NCBI GenBank assembly: GCA_002359735.1 | Contig: DENS01000012.1 | Location: 1-18,007, forward strand | Reading direction: 5' to 3' | Source: Micavibrio sp. UBA2638 | GTDB lineage: Bacteria > Pseudomonadota > Alphaproteobacteria > Micavibrionales > Micavibrionaceae | DNA length: 18,007 nt | Shown here: piece by piece, positions 1-6,771 of the stretch | How the letters are laid out: each line of letters starts with the position of its first letter | How positions within the stretch are numbered: the first letter of the stretch is position 1 | Translations under genes and position numbers: made by a program | Notes under the pieces: model-generated | The model's input: only the letters and a program-made list of their open reading frames with translations | Told to the model about the DNA's origin: nothing | Databases searched by the model: none

Positions 1-1001
1 TCTTCAAAGATAACCTCATCCATACGGGACCCTGTATCAATCAGTGCGGTTGAAATAATGGTCAGCGACCCGCCCTGTTCAATATTCCGCGCGGCCCCAA
101 AGAACCGTTTTGGGCGTTGCAACGCATTGGCATCCACACCCCCGGTTAAAACCTTACCCGATGATGGCACCACGGTGTTATAGGCCCGCGCCAAACGCGT
201 AATGGAATCCAGCAAAATAACGACGTCACGTTTATGCTCAACCAGGCGTTTGGCCTTTTCCATGACCATTTCTGCGACTTGAACGTGACGGGAGGCCGGC
301 TCATCAAATGTCGATGAAATGACTTCACCGCGCACTGTACGCGCCATGTCAGTCACCTCTTCCGGGCGTTCATCAATTAACAGAACGATTAAATACGCTT
401 CAGGATGATTGGCCGCAATAGACGTGGCAATATTTTGCAACATAACCGTTTTACCGGTACGAGGCGGCGCAACAATCAGGGCACGCTGACCAAAACCGAT
501 GGGCGATGTTAATTCCATCACGCGCTGTACGTAATTTTTCTTGGTCGGATCATCGATTTCCAAATTGATTTTTCGCTCTGGATATAACGGCGTCAAATTA
601 TCAAAATTTATCCGGTGACGAATTTTATCCGGTGTCTCACCATTGATAGACCCAACGCGCAACAGCGCAAAATAACGCTCGGAATCTTTAGGCGCTCTAA
701 TCTCGCCTTCAACAATATCACCGGTACGCAGGCCAAAACGGCGCACTTGCGACGGGGATACATATATATCATCCGGGCCGGGCAGATAATTTTCTTCCGG
801 GCTGCGCAGAAAACCAAACCCATCTTGCAACACTTCCAACACACCAGTACCGGAAATCGGCACATTTTCCTCCGCCAATTGTTTTAAAATGGCGAACATC
901 ATGTCCTGTTTTCGCATTGAACTGCAATTTTCAATTTCCAGTTCTTCGGCAAAGGCTGTTAATTCAGCCGGTGAGCGTGTTTTTAATTCCTGTAAATTCA
1001 T
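1..1001 (-). CDS. rho: Transcription termination factor Rho (3' end outside window)
   Basis: Rho is a hexameric RNA-dependent helicase that ends transcription of untranslated RNA. The reading frame starts at the ATG at 1001-999 and stays open to the window edge, giving 333 codons; Rho is usually about 420 residues, so roughly the last 85 are missing. Visible in order are the N-terminal Rho helical domain (about 1-45), the cold-shock RNA-binding domain with DGFGFLRS at 60-67, a Walker A loop PPRTGKT at 179-185, a Walker B segment VVILLD ending at D265, and the R-loop region around MDEVIFE near 327-333. An AAGAAGA purine tract lies about nine bases before the ATG. It is the last visible gene of a leftward group with hemJ and hemE, but a 298-base gap with its own promoter candidate suggests separate transcription. 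The identification is secure. Confidence 0.97.
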   Translation of the reverse strand, partial: MNLQELKTRSPAELTAFAEELEIENCSSMRKQDMMFAILKQLAEENVPISGTGVLEVLQDGFGFLRSPEENYLPGPDDIYVSPSQVRRFGLRTGDIVEGEIRAPKDSERYFALLRVGSINGETPDKIRHRINFDNLTPLYPERKINLEIDDPTKKNYVQRVMELTSPIGFGQRALIVAPPRTGKTVMLQNIATSIAANHPEAYLIVLLIDERPEEVTDMARTVRGEVISSTFDEPASRHVQVAEMVMEKAKRLVEHKRDVVILLDSITRLARAYNTVVPSSGKVLTGGVDANALQRPKRFFGAARNIEQGGSLTIISTALIDTGSRMDEVIFE

Positions 1002-1132
1002 GTGATGATCTTCTTTTTGATGGGAAAGAAAAGGGGGCGTTGGATAAAATTCCTGTTTATTTTTAAAAACCTTAATCTGGTCTTTTGCAATATATCCTTG
1101 GTTATGTTGATCTAAATTCGAATTTCACGGCT

Positions 1133-1160
1133 ATCATAGCAACTGATGAATTCTTAACAA
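1133..1160 (-). promoter_or_regulatory. Candidate sigma70-type promoter for rho
   Basis: Read on the minus strand, TTGTTA (1160-1155, four of six matches to the -35 consensus) and TATGAT (1138-1133, five of six) are separated by 16 bases. Transcription would start near 1126, leaving a leader of about 125 bases before rho. Long rho leaders are the usual site of Rho autoregulation in other bacteria; that this one works so is inference. Nothing else convincing is seen in 1002-1299 apart from a weak five-pair hairpin just downstream of the hemJ stop. Confidence 0.45.
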
Positions 1161-1299
1161 AAACATTGGCTCTTCGCCAAATTCCTACCCAAAATGTAAT
1201 GGATTAAACTTTAGATTAGTTCTTATATATCCAAGGGTTTACAGTGAGTCAATAGTTTTTATTATGAAGAATGAACGTGAACAGTATCGATTACTGGTA

Positions 1300-1746
1300 T
1301 TAAAAGGGCTGAACGACCGCCGCGATAACAATAATAATCATCAATACTGTCGGTATTTCATTTAAAATCCGGTAATATTTCGCCGATTTTACACGTTCAT
1401 CCCGGTCAAACAAACGGCGGTGCTTGGCTAAAACGCCATGCGCGGCAAACATCAAAATAATCGCCGTTAATTTTAAATGCATCCAGCCTTCCTGCATCAT
1501 GGCCGGTATGGCCACAAACATTAAAACACCAAATAAAAGTGAGGCAATCATGGCCGGATTAATGATAAAGCGCAACAAACGGCGCTCCATAACTTTGAAT
1601 TGTTCCGAAGTCTCGGACCCGACCGCGGTATCGGCATGATAGACATATAAACGCGGCAAATAAAGCATGCCCGCCATCCATGCCATCACCGAAATGATAT
1701 GCAAAGCGCGCAGCCATTCATAATTGCCTAGTAAAATATCATGCAT
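1300..1746 (-). CDS. hemJ: HemJ-type protoporphyrinogen IX oxidase
   Basis: This 148-residue integral membrane protein matches the HemJ (UPF0093) family in length and pattern. HemJ oxidises protoporphyrinogen IX to protoporphyrin IX late in heme synthesis. Four hydrophobic helices are visible (about 10-30, 60-80, 85-105 and 128-147). The conserved histidine of the first helix is H16 in LRALHIISVMAWMAGM, followed by the LPRLYVYH segment. A second conserved segment is WMHLKLT. The gene lies 142 bases downstream of hemE and upstream of rho, the common alphaproteobacterial order hemE-(hemH)-hemJ-rho; hemH is absent from this spot. No strong ribosome binding site is seen. A weak promoter, TTGGTC with TATGCT at 17 bases spacing, may lie in the gap after hemE. 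The family is clear; the activity is inferred from it. Confidence 0.9.
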   Translation of the reverse strand: MHDILLGNYEWLRALHIISVMAWMAGMLYLPRLYVYHADTAVGSETSEQFKVMERRLLRFIINPAMIASLLFGVLMFVAIPAMMQEGWMHLKLTAIILMFAAHGVLAKHRRLFDRDERVKSAKYYRILNEIPTVLMIIIVIAAVVQPF

Positions 1747-1888
1747 GTGTATTCAAAACTTTCATTATCCAGTTGAATGACAATTCCCGGCTCAAAATAC
1801 GGCCTGAAGAATCGATACCACAAGAGTCATAGCATATTTTTTCGCGGGACCAAGACCAAAGACAATCATTTTTTAAAAATAATATTTT

Positions 1889-2959
1889 TTATGGCTTAAA
1901 CCCGCGCACCCGGGCAATTGCCTGTTCAACATGGGCGATCGGGGTATCTTTGTTAATGCCATGGCCCAGGTTAAAAACAAACGGCCCGCCCGATAAATTT
2001 TGCAAAATACGATCAATCGCATCATCCAGCGCCTGACCACCGGCCAATAAACAAAACGGATCCAAATTCCCCTGCACCGGCAAGCGCGTTTGTAAATTTT
2101 CTGCGGCCCAATCCACCGGCAAGGATGAATCCATTCCCGCGGCCGTAATGCCGGTTTGATCCACATAGGATAGATAATTAATCCCCGCACCTTTTGGAAA
2201 ACCGATAATTGGAATATCAGGATAAACCTTGCGAATGCGCGATACGATATCACTGGTTGGGCGTGTCACCCAACGCCCAAACTGATCAGCATCCAGCGCA
2301 CTGACCCAGCTGTCGAATAATTGCAGCGCCTGGGCCCCGGCATCAACCTGCGCGATACAATATTCCGCCGTCATTTCAACCAACAAATCAATAATTGCAC
2401 TAAACCCGTCCGGGTCACGGTAAGCCATTTCTTTGGTTTTCAGAAAATCACGGCTGGAACCGCCCTCGATCATATAGGTTGCCACTGTCCACGGGCTGCC
2501 TGCAAAGCCAATCAGCGCAACATCGTCAAACCCTTCTTCCGATAAAGCGGTGCGCACATTTTTAACCGTTTCATACACCGGGCCAAGAACCGTATGAAAA
2601 TTATCACGGCTCAGGCGGTTTAAATCACCGGGGCAATCCAGCGCATCCAGTTTCGGGCCCACACCCGGGACAAATTCCAGATGCTGGCCCAAAGCATGCG
2701 GCACAACCAGAATATCAGAAAACAATATCGCCGCATCCATATGAAACCGGCGAATGGGCTGCATTGTTACTTCACAGGCCGCAACCGGATCATAGGCCAT
2801 ATCCAGAAACCCATTCTTACCGGCCCGTAATTCACGATATTCAGGCAAGTAACGCCCGGCCTGACGCATAAACCACATGGGAATACGGCTGACCGGTTTT
2901 TTATTCAAGGCATCAAGGAACGGCTTTGCGTTTTGTTTGTTAGCATCTGGAGTATTCAT
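1889..2959 (-). CDS. hemE: Uroporphyrinogen decarboxylase
   Basis: HemE removes four acetate carboxyls from uroporphyrinogen III to give coproporphyrinogen III in the cytoplasm. At 356 residues it is of normal family length. Both family signatures are present: PMWFMRQAGRYLPEY at 27-41, with the substrate-binding arginines R32 and R36, and GFAGSPWTVATYMIEGG further on. D82 in ILFSDI is the expected catalytic aspartate. The C-terminal NLGHGINKDTP segment is also typical. The ATG at 2959 has only a weak GAAAG purine tract ahead of it. The gene points away from the 413-base gap that is the origin candidate; in Caulobacter the hemE promoter lies inside oriC, and the same arrangement is possible here. 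hemJ follows on the same strand. Confidence 0.97.
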   Translation of the reverse strand: MNTPDANKQNAKPFLDALNKKPVSRIPMWFMRQAGRYLPEYRELRAGKNGFLDMAYDPVAACEVTMQPIRRFHMDAAILFSDILVVPHALGQHLEFVPGVGPKLDALDCPGDLNRLSRDNFHTVLGPVYETVKNVRTALSEEGFDDVALIGFAGSPWTVATYMIEGGSSRDFLKTKEMAYRDPDGFSAIIDLLVEMTAEYCIAQVDAGAQALQLFDSWVSALDADQFGRWVTRPTSDIVSRIRKVYPDIPIIGFPKGAGINYLSYVDQTGITAAGMDSSLPVDWAAENLQTRLPVQGNLDPFCLLAGGQALDDAIDRILQNLSGGPFVFNLGHGINKDTPIAHVEQAIARVRGFKP

Positions 2960-3098
2960 TTCAATTTGTGTCTTTCAAGTTTTTCACGTCACTGTTTTTT
3001 ATAACGAAATATCTTATATATTTAAAATAAGGATTTTGATAGTAGTAGGACCTATGCGTAACGGGGATAAGTTTTATTCCCAGATTTGCCCCCAGATC

Positions 3099-3344
3099 GA
3101 ATCGGATAAGACTCTATAAAATCCCACGATTCGAAACATTTTATTCATTAAAGCCTGTTTTTTCCGTTTTGCGTTTTGCACACGGGGATGACTCCCCTTG
3201 TTAAATGTTCGTGAATTGCGGATAAAATAACCCCCAATTTCATACACGTTCTGTGTTTCGATTCGCTCACATATCTATCCCCTTTCTATAATTTGTGTTA
3301 CAAGATGAATATGCGACTCTGTCGGAACAGGGAAACTGGGACTC
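3099..3344. promoter_or_regulatory. Cluster of seven GANTC (CcrM-type) sites
   Basis: The pentamer GANTC occurs at 3099-3103, 3110-3114, 3128-3132, 3190-3194, 3260-3264, 3315-3319 and 3340-3344. With even base composition one site per 256 bases is expected, so seven in 246 bases is a clear local excess. GANTC is the target of CcrM, the cell-cycle-regulated adenine methylase of alphaproteobacteria, and such sites are known in Caulobacter oriC. Whether this organism has CcrM is not visible here. Confidence 0.6.
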
Positions 3345-3361
3345 TAACACGATAATAACAC

Positions 3362-3367
3362 TATAAT
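3362..3367 (+). promoter_or_regulatory. Perfect -10 box next to a start codon (leaderless mRNA candidate)
   Basis: TATAAT at 3362-3367 ends five bases before the ATG at 3373. Transcription normally starts six to eight bases after a -10 box, which would place the first base of the mRNA at or beside the start codon. No Shine-Dalgarno sequence precedes this ATG. No good -35 hexamer is seen at the usual distance, so the promoter call rests on the -10 alone. Confidence 0.4.
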
Positions 3368-3372
3368 CAGCT

Positions 3373-4002
3373 ATGTTTAAAAATGCCTTTCAGAAATTAG
3401 AATTAGATGATGTTGCCATCATTTTGGATGCAGTCAATGATCATATTGATGGGGGCGCGTTTGATCCTGTTGATACGACTATTATGGCGATTGATGTTCC
3501 GTTTTATCCCGGTTATCGATTTTTGGAAATTTCCGATACGTCCTTGACGCCTGCGCGTAAACGCTTTGTCATTATAAAGTCGGAACAGGCCAATATTATT
3601 TCCGATGTTGTGGTTCTGGATTGGACCAATGAACCGATTTATATTTTAAACCAGAAAGCCCCTATTCAATTGAATGCTGATAATATCGCCGAATATGTTC
3701 GGTTTTTCTTTACGTATGTTCGCGGTAAACACGGGCGTTTTATTGTCACAGAAAATGTGGACGATATTAACTGGAAAGAAGATCCACCACCGCAGGCACG
3801 CAAGGCCATTGCGAAAATGCTGGTTCCGGTGGAATTAAAGGAAGAAAAAGACGGGAATATGTATCTGGAAGCCACCATGATGTTCCGTGATTCCCTGTTT
3901 AAAGCCGATGTAGAGGTTCAGCCCAACGGTTTGGTATCGCTATCCAATGAAAAATTATTGGTTGAAGATATGCCTGTGCGCGACGATACCTTCGGCCAAT
4001 AA
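3373..4002 (+). CDS. Uncharacterised acidic cytoplasmic protein, 209 residues
   Basis: I do not recognise this protein. It is soluble, acidic and free of cysteine, with no signal peptide or membrane segment. It appears to have two parts. The first (about 36-110) is beta-rich, with PFYPGYRFLEISD at 43-55 and LDWTNEPIY at 82-90. The second (about 105-205) begins with EYVRFFFTYVRGKHGRF and contains VDDINWKEDPPP at 129-140 and an ending LLVEDMPVRDDTFG. These dense charged and aromatic stretches look like those of a conserved family rather than a random frame. The ATG at 3373 has no ribosome binding site but has a -10 box five bases upstream. It is the first gene right of the origin candidate and heads the three-gene block between that gap and ppsR. 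No catalytic motif is evident. Confidence 0.85.
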   Translation: MFKNAFQKLELDDVAIILDAVNDHIDGGAFDPVDTTIMAIDVPFYPGYRFLEISDTSLTPARKRFVIIKSEQANIISDVVVLDWTNEPIYILNQKAPIQLNADNIAEYVRFFFTYVRGKHGRFIVTENVDDINWKEDPPPQARKAIAKMLVPVELKEEKDGNMYLEATMMFRDSLFKADVEVQPNGLVSLSNEKLLVEDMPVRDDTFGQ

Positions 4003-4253
4003 AAAAATTTCAAAAAATGTGATTTCTGGCTGTTTTGTTCACAAGCAAATAAAATCAACACGTTAGCATATTAGTTATGGTAAATAATATGTAAATTGTT
4101 GATATATCACGTGTTTTCAAAGCAAATTTTTTGCCTTTTTCCGTATTCCAGTAGGAAAACATTAAGATATCCATGCGCATAATAATAACTGTGGGGGCAA
4201 ATATGTCTTTGCGTATTGGAGAAAATTAATAATAACGACGGTTGGGTTCTAAA
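4003..4253. other. AT-rich intergenic region with small palindromes
   Basis: This 251-base AT-rich gap separates the first two genes of the inserted block. It contains TTGTTCACA at 4035-4043, one base from a DnaA box, a perfect ten-base palindrome TGATATATCA at 4100-4109 running into CACGTG at 4108-4113, and a weak hairpin GCAAA-TTT-TTTGC near 4121-4133 followed by a short T run that could act as a terminator. A promoter for the next gene probably lies here, but no convincing hexamer pair stands out. It is a secondary candidate for origin-related sites, less likely than 2960-3372. Confidence 0.35.
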
Positions 4254-5636
4254 ATGAGTGACAGTCCAGAAAATACAACAGGCGAAACAAACGCATTTGA
4301 TATCGTGCATACCGGTCCGATATGTCAGGTGGCTTATACATTGAATAATATGCAGCCGGTTGCATGTACCATTATCGGCGATCAGCCGATGTTCTATATG
4401 GATTATGAAACCGAACACGAGGAAGAGAGTTTCCTGGAAGACCATGAGATTGCAATCCTGGAAAAAGAAGTTTCAAAGCTGCAAAAAGAAATCGAAGAAT
4501 TTGAGCGTTTTTCCGGTATTTTCGATGATGGCGAAGAAAAGAAAATATATGATATTTTTGAAAATGCTTCGGATATCACATCACAGGATAAAGCCGCGTA
4601 TAACGAAGTGGCCGGGGCATCATTAAAACAGAATATCGTGCAAACATTGATGCAATCCCGTCTTGCCAAGGCTTATTTGGATCATGCAACGCAGTATAAT
4701 GTACAGCTGGTTTTATCGGCGCAGGTGGAATTTGCCGCCTATGATCGTAAATCAGGGGAAATTCTGATTAATCCAAACCAGGATTTTGAAACAATGGTTC
4801 TTTTGGCCGCGCGTGAATTGCGCCGTCATTGGCAGCATCGTAATGGGGCATTGATTAATCCGTTACTGTTTCACCCGGATAATGCCATTTTAATCAACCG
4901 CCTGCAGCAGGCCGATTTGTGCACGTCAATCGTGCGTGTGGCCTGGGAATTACAATTAACCGGGCATAAGGACATTTGGGAACGGTTGGAAAAATCTCCG
5001 ATGGCCGATCTGGCCCGCGCGTTTGCCCATGAAGCCTTTCTTGATTTTCGTACCATCAATAATGGTGTCGCCAGTGCGGCCGTGTTAGAGGCATGGTTCT
5101 TGTCCGAACGGTGTAAAAACGAAGACAAGGAACTTATTCAGCAAATGTTGAATGATGCGCATGGATATGTGTTTGAAAATGGCGAACCGATGAAATCGGT
5201 CACGGCGGATTTAATTGCCGCCCTTGGCACGATGCCTTTCGGCAAAAATTACCTGGCAATGCATGCCATGACCATTATGGATGAATCGATTTTCACAGAT
5301 GTGCGTGACCGCTCGAACGCGAATTTCCTATGGTTTATAAAATTTGAACGCTCGTTCCGTGAATCGGAACAGGGTTTGCAAAATGGTGAGTCCTCTCATG
5401 GCCAGAATGGTCAAACCAGCAAAACCAAACCGGGGATGAACCATGCAAAATCGCAAAACGCGACCCAAAACGCAACCATTGTGCAATTCAAAGCACGCCA
5501 AGATAACGCCGGAAAACACACCAGCCAGGGCGTGCTTAGCAGCGACACAAAAAAATGTACAAAGAATGCATCATCTAAAACCAAAGCCACAGATGCAGGA
5601 AAAGTTGTCTATTTGCAAAAATGGTCCGCTGAATAG
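4254..5636 (+). CDS. DUF6782-like putative metallopeptidase relative, motif degenerate
   Basis: The 460-residue protein has an N-terminal region with a predicted coiled coil (about 58-85, rich in E and K), a central helical domain (about 130-300) and a low-complexity K/T/N/Q-rich tail (about 375-445) ending in VVYLQKW. From memory, the central domain resembles the DUF6782 family of putative zinc metallopeptidases, whose active-site helix contains HExxH in a pattern like HELRHAWQ. Here that helix reads RELRRHWQ at 187-194, so both zinc histidines are replaced by arginine while E188 remains; a downstream position I expect to be acidic is Q219. The protein is therefore probably catalytically dead if the family call is right. 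The start at ATG 4254 was chosen over an in-frame TTG at 4242 because it is the stronger codon. The next gene is its diverged paralogue, 34 bases downstream. Peptidase ancestry is tentative. Confidence 0.8.
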   Translation: MSDSPENTTGETNAFDIVHTGPICQVAYTLNNMQPVACTIIGDQPMFYMDYETEHEEESFLEDHEIAILEKEVSKLQKEIEEFERFSGIFDDGEEKKIYDIFENASDITSQDKAAYNEVAGASLKQNIVQTLMQSRLAKAYLDHATQYNVQLVLSAQVEFAAYDRKSGEILINPNQDFETMVLLAARELRRHWQHRNGALINPLLFHPDNAILINRLQQADLCTSIVRVAWELQLTGHKDIWERLEKSPMADLARAFAHEAFLDFRTINNGVASAAVLEAWFLSERCKNEDKELIQQMLNDAHGYVFENGEPMKSVTADLIAALGTMPFGKNYLAMHAMTIMDESIFTDVRDRSNANFLWFIKFERSFRESEQGLQNGESSHGQNGQTSKTKPGMNHAKSQNATQNATIVQFKARQDNAGKHTSQGVLSSDTKKCTKNASSKTKATDAGKVVYLQKWSAE

Positions 5637-5670
5637 TTCATATAAAAGGTCATCAGGGGAAGCAGAAGTT

Positions 5671-6708
5671 TTGAAACCATCAAAAACCAGTGTCAAAATC
5701 AGAACGGTTAAAACGAAGCAGGAATTTATTTTCTCTGAGTCTGAGCGCTTCATGGCCGATGGTGATGCCGTTTCTATCAAAAAATTAATGACCATGAATG
5801 AAGGCGTGTTGGACGGGGATAATATATGCGATCTTTATAATGTATTTTTGGCGCAAACTATAAATTTGATTGCCCTCAGTCCGACGGGCGCGGCGCTGAT
5901 AAAAGAAGCGGCCGATCAGGGTTGGGCGCTGGTGCTGGATGATATGCAGGAATGTGAATTTTGTATCGATGCCAGCGAAAAATTAATTGAGCTGGATCAC
6001 CACGGTTTAAAAGCTGAAGGTCTGATGCGCTCGGCTTATTTTGGTAATATGGTTCTGATTAATCTGGTTAAAGCCCTGCGCGATATTTATCATGAAAAAC
6101 GCCATGGCAGTTTGGATACCTTATTCAGCCCGGAAGCCATTTTGATGCTGGAACGCGTCCGCGCCGCCGATTGTGATGTGATTGCGACGCTGGTGGCCTG
6201 GGAATTACGCAGCGAAGGCCATACTGATATCTGGCGCCATTGTATCGGGTCCGAAAATGGGGATATCGCCATGGCCTATTCCAACCGGCTGGAGCGCGAC
6301 CCATCATCGCAATTTAACGGGAAAGCCTTAAAATCTGCGTTTAAATGCTGGTATGAATGTGAAGACCGCATCAGCAACTGTGATCATCAGACATTGGAAT
6401 ATATGGATGACATCATGGAATGTGCCAATGTTAAAAACCCGTTCGGCAGCAAAGTTCCAACCCATATTGCCATAGAACTTTTATCCTGTTTGCCGGATAA
6501 AACCGCCTATTTACAGGGTTTCGGCCATGAAATTCTGATGGACCCGAATTATTCCGGCCTGAATGATGACATGAACCAAACGCATTTAATGCACATCTTG
6601 TATGATCTTCAGGTTACATATGTGAATAATGTACCGTTCCGCAATGCCGAATTGGCGGCAAAGATTTTCCCGGCCGATGCCGATGGCGAATTGCTGAGTG
6701 AAATATAA
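5671..6708 (+). CDS. Second DUF6782-like paralogue, cysteine-rich, motif lost
   Basis: This protein is a paralogue of the gene just upstream. The shared block includes FSPEAIL, AWELRSEGHTDIW at 176-188 (compare AWELQLTGHKDIW upstream) and a similar C-terminal helical layout. The helix that would hold HExxH reads KALRDIYH at 134-141, so both histidines and the glutamate are gone; this copy is even less likely to be an active peptidase. Ten cysteines occur in 345 residues, including C95-x2-C98 and C226-x3-C230, unusual for a cytoplasmic protein and suggestive of metal binding or redox chemistry. The frame is open back to 5443, but that part overlaps the upstream gene. The TTG at 5671 is preferred because AGGGGA lies ten bases upstream and the gap to the previous stop is then 34 bases. 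The alternative ATG at 5752 lacks an evident ribosome site. Function is unknown. Confidence 0.8.
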   Translation: MKPSKTSVKIRTVKTKQEFIFSESERFMADGDAVSIKKLMTMNEGVLDGDNICDLYNVFLAQTINLIALSPTGAALIKEAADQGWALVLDDMQECEFCIDASEKLIELDHHGLKAEGLMRSAYFGNMVLINLVKALRDIYHEKRHGSLDTLFSPEAILMLERVRAADCDVIATLVAWELRSEGHTDIWRHCIGSENGDIAMAYSNRLERDPSSQFNGKALKSAFKCWYECEDRISNCDHQTLEYMDDIMECANVKNPFGSKVPTHIAIELLSCLPDKTAYLQGFGHEILMDPNYSGLNDDMNQTHLMHILYDLQVTYVNNVPFRNAELAAKIFPADADGELLSEI

Positions 6709-6733
6709 AAATTATCGTTTGAAGCAAGCGCGT

Positions 6734-6762
6734 CCCTTGATAGGATAATAGCCTAAAGAGGG
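6734..6762 (+). promoter_or_regulatory. Imperfect hairpin covering the ppsR ribosome binding site
   Basis: The arms 6734-6744 (CCCTTGATAGG) and 6752-6762 (CCTAAAGAGGG) can form nine of eleven pairs, counting one G-U, around a two-by-two internal loop and a seven-base loop. The 3' arm contains AGAGGG (6757-6762), the Shine-Dalgarno sequence for the GTG start at 6772. Folding would hide the ribosome site, so translation of ppsR could be tuned here; this is inference from the sequence. Confidence 0.4.
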
Positions 6763-6771
6763 CCAAACGAC

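Larger units (their letters stand above)
2960..3372. other. Candidate chromosomal replication origin (oriC)
   Basis: This 413-base gene-free stretch separates hemE (leftward) from a rightward gene group that leads to ppsR, the interval that holds oriC in Caulobacter and Rickettsia. The sequence shows an AT-rich segment (about 2992-3034). It also has three 9-mers one base away from the DnaA box TTATNCACA or its complement: TTATTCCCA at 3074-3082, TTTTGCACA at 3174-3182 and TGCGGATAA at 3217-3225. A weaker CGGGGATAA at 3062-3070 forms an inverted pair with the first. Seven GANTC sites lie between 3099 and 3344. A perfect five-pair hairpin, GGGGA/TCCCC, sits at 3184-3197. No perfect DnaA box and no TTAA-N7-TTAA CtrA site was found. 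Gene direction diverges here, and hand counts of a few 60-base lines suggest that plus-strand C excess to the left gives way to balance or G excess to the right. Confidence 0.65.

Noticed and set aside
3184..3197. GGGGA/TCCCC hairpin as a terminator
   Set aside because: The stem is only five pairs and no T run follows; it lies in the origin candidate and is noted there instead.
4100..4113. Possible FNR-type operator around the TGATATATCA palindrome
   Set aside because: The right half does not match ATCAA, so it is kept only as an unassigned palindrome.
4107..4445. Minus-strand open frame of 112 codons
   Set aside because: It overlaps the start of the 460-residue gene on the other strand and has no family resemblance or ribosome site; judged a shadow.
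5443..5670. Upstream extension of the 345-residue protein
   Set aside because: The frame is open but lies inside the 3' part of the preceding gene, lacks paralogue similarity, and a good ribosome site precedes the TTG at 5671.
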